The position numbers and the translations under genes are program-made. DNA of 7,294 nt from Lysobacterales bacterium (GTDB lineage Bacteria > Pseudomonadota > Gammaproteobacteria > Xanthomonadales > Xanthomonadaceae), in assembly GCA_015655035.1 (NCBI GenBank), contig JAATFS010000497.1, forward strand, positions 1 through 7,294, given 5' to 3'. Under the pieces are notes generated by a model, which made no database searches, was not told the origin of the DNA, and saw only the letters and a program-made list of their open reading frames with translations. Within the stretch, counting starts at the first letter, position 1. Every line of letters starts with the position of its first letter. Of the stretch, positions 7,102 to 7,294 are shown piece after piece.

Positions 7102-7120
7102 CTGCGCATGGCGCGGGCGC

Positions 7121-7294
7121 CTACCTGGCGGCGGATGCCGCCTTGGCCTTGGCCAACATCTCCTCCACCGACACCGTGGTAATCGGATGGTAGCCGGGGC
7201 GAGCCTTGGCGAAGGCCTGCTCGGCGAAGGCCAGGCCTTCGGGGGTTTTCACCAGCTCGGCGTAGATCGGCAGGATCAGCTTGCGTCGGCCGAC
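7121..7294 (-). CDS. C-terminus of a probable M1-family aminopeptidase (partial)
   Basis: The minus strand is open from the right edge of the window to TAG at 7123-7121, giving the last 57 residues of a larger protein. The visible part begins GRRKLILPIY and contains KARPGYHPIT near residues 30-39, then an alpha-helical, alanine- and lysine-rich tail. A GR..(F/L)..P(I/L)Y segment followed by a YHPIT-type motif near the end is typical of the helical C-terminal domain of M1 zinc aminopeptidases of the leukotriene-A4-hydrolase/aminopeptidase N type. The catalytic HExxH region would lie outside the window, so activity cannot be judged. It converges on the sulfotransferase gene and is probably an unrelated neighbour. 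Coding is confident (codon use, ordered motif); the family call is moderate. Confidence 0.65.
   Translation of the reverse strand, partial: VGRRKLILPIYAELVKTPEGLAFAEQAFAKARPGYHPITTVSVEEMLAKAKAASAAR

Overview
The window is GC-rich bacterial chromosomal DNA with typical proteobacterial gene structure. The family mix (a large TonB-dependent receptor with a proteobacterial plug signature, TPR proteins fused to modifying enzymes, a small 'RLACYD' periplasmic protein and an M1-type aminopeptidase end) suggests a gammaproteobacterium of the Xanthomonas/Stenotrophomonas/Lysobacter group. This placement rests on recognising families, not on a database search. I see no RNA genes, insertion sequences, CRISPR arrays or phage genes.

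Layout from left to right: (1) 62-2905 (+), a complete 947-aa TonB-dependent outer-membrane receptor, followed by a strong intrinsic terminator at 2938-2967. (2) 3021-4886 (-), a 621-aa protein with TPR repeats and a C-terminal 2-oxoglutarate/Fe(II) oxygenase domain. It lies 4 nt downstream of 4891-5376 (-), a 161-aa exported protein that starts at GTG behind a good Shine-Dalgarno site. These two form a leftward operon. (3) A divergent intergenic region around 5377-5496. (4) About 5497-7008 (+), a TPR-sulfotransferase fusion whose catalytic segment resembles tyrosylprotein sulfotransferases. It has no in-frame ATG or GTG at the expected place. (5) A 112-bp convergent spacer with a 9-bp inverted repeat. 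(6) 7121-7294 (-), the last 57 codons of what is probably an M1-family aminopeptidase.

The most interesting point is that two cytoplasmic-looking enzymes, each a TPR array (a protein-docking module) joined to a modifying domain (a hydroxylase-type oxygenase and a PAPS-type sulfotransferase), lie either side of a shared control region, next to a TonB-dependent receptor and a small exported protein. One reading is a protein or peptide modification module (hydroxylation and sulfation) linked to envelope or uptake functions. This is inference: no substrate peptide gene is visible here, and co-location alone does not prove a shared pathway.
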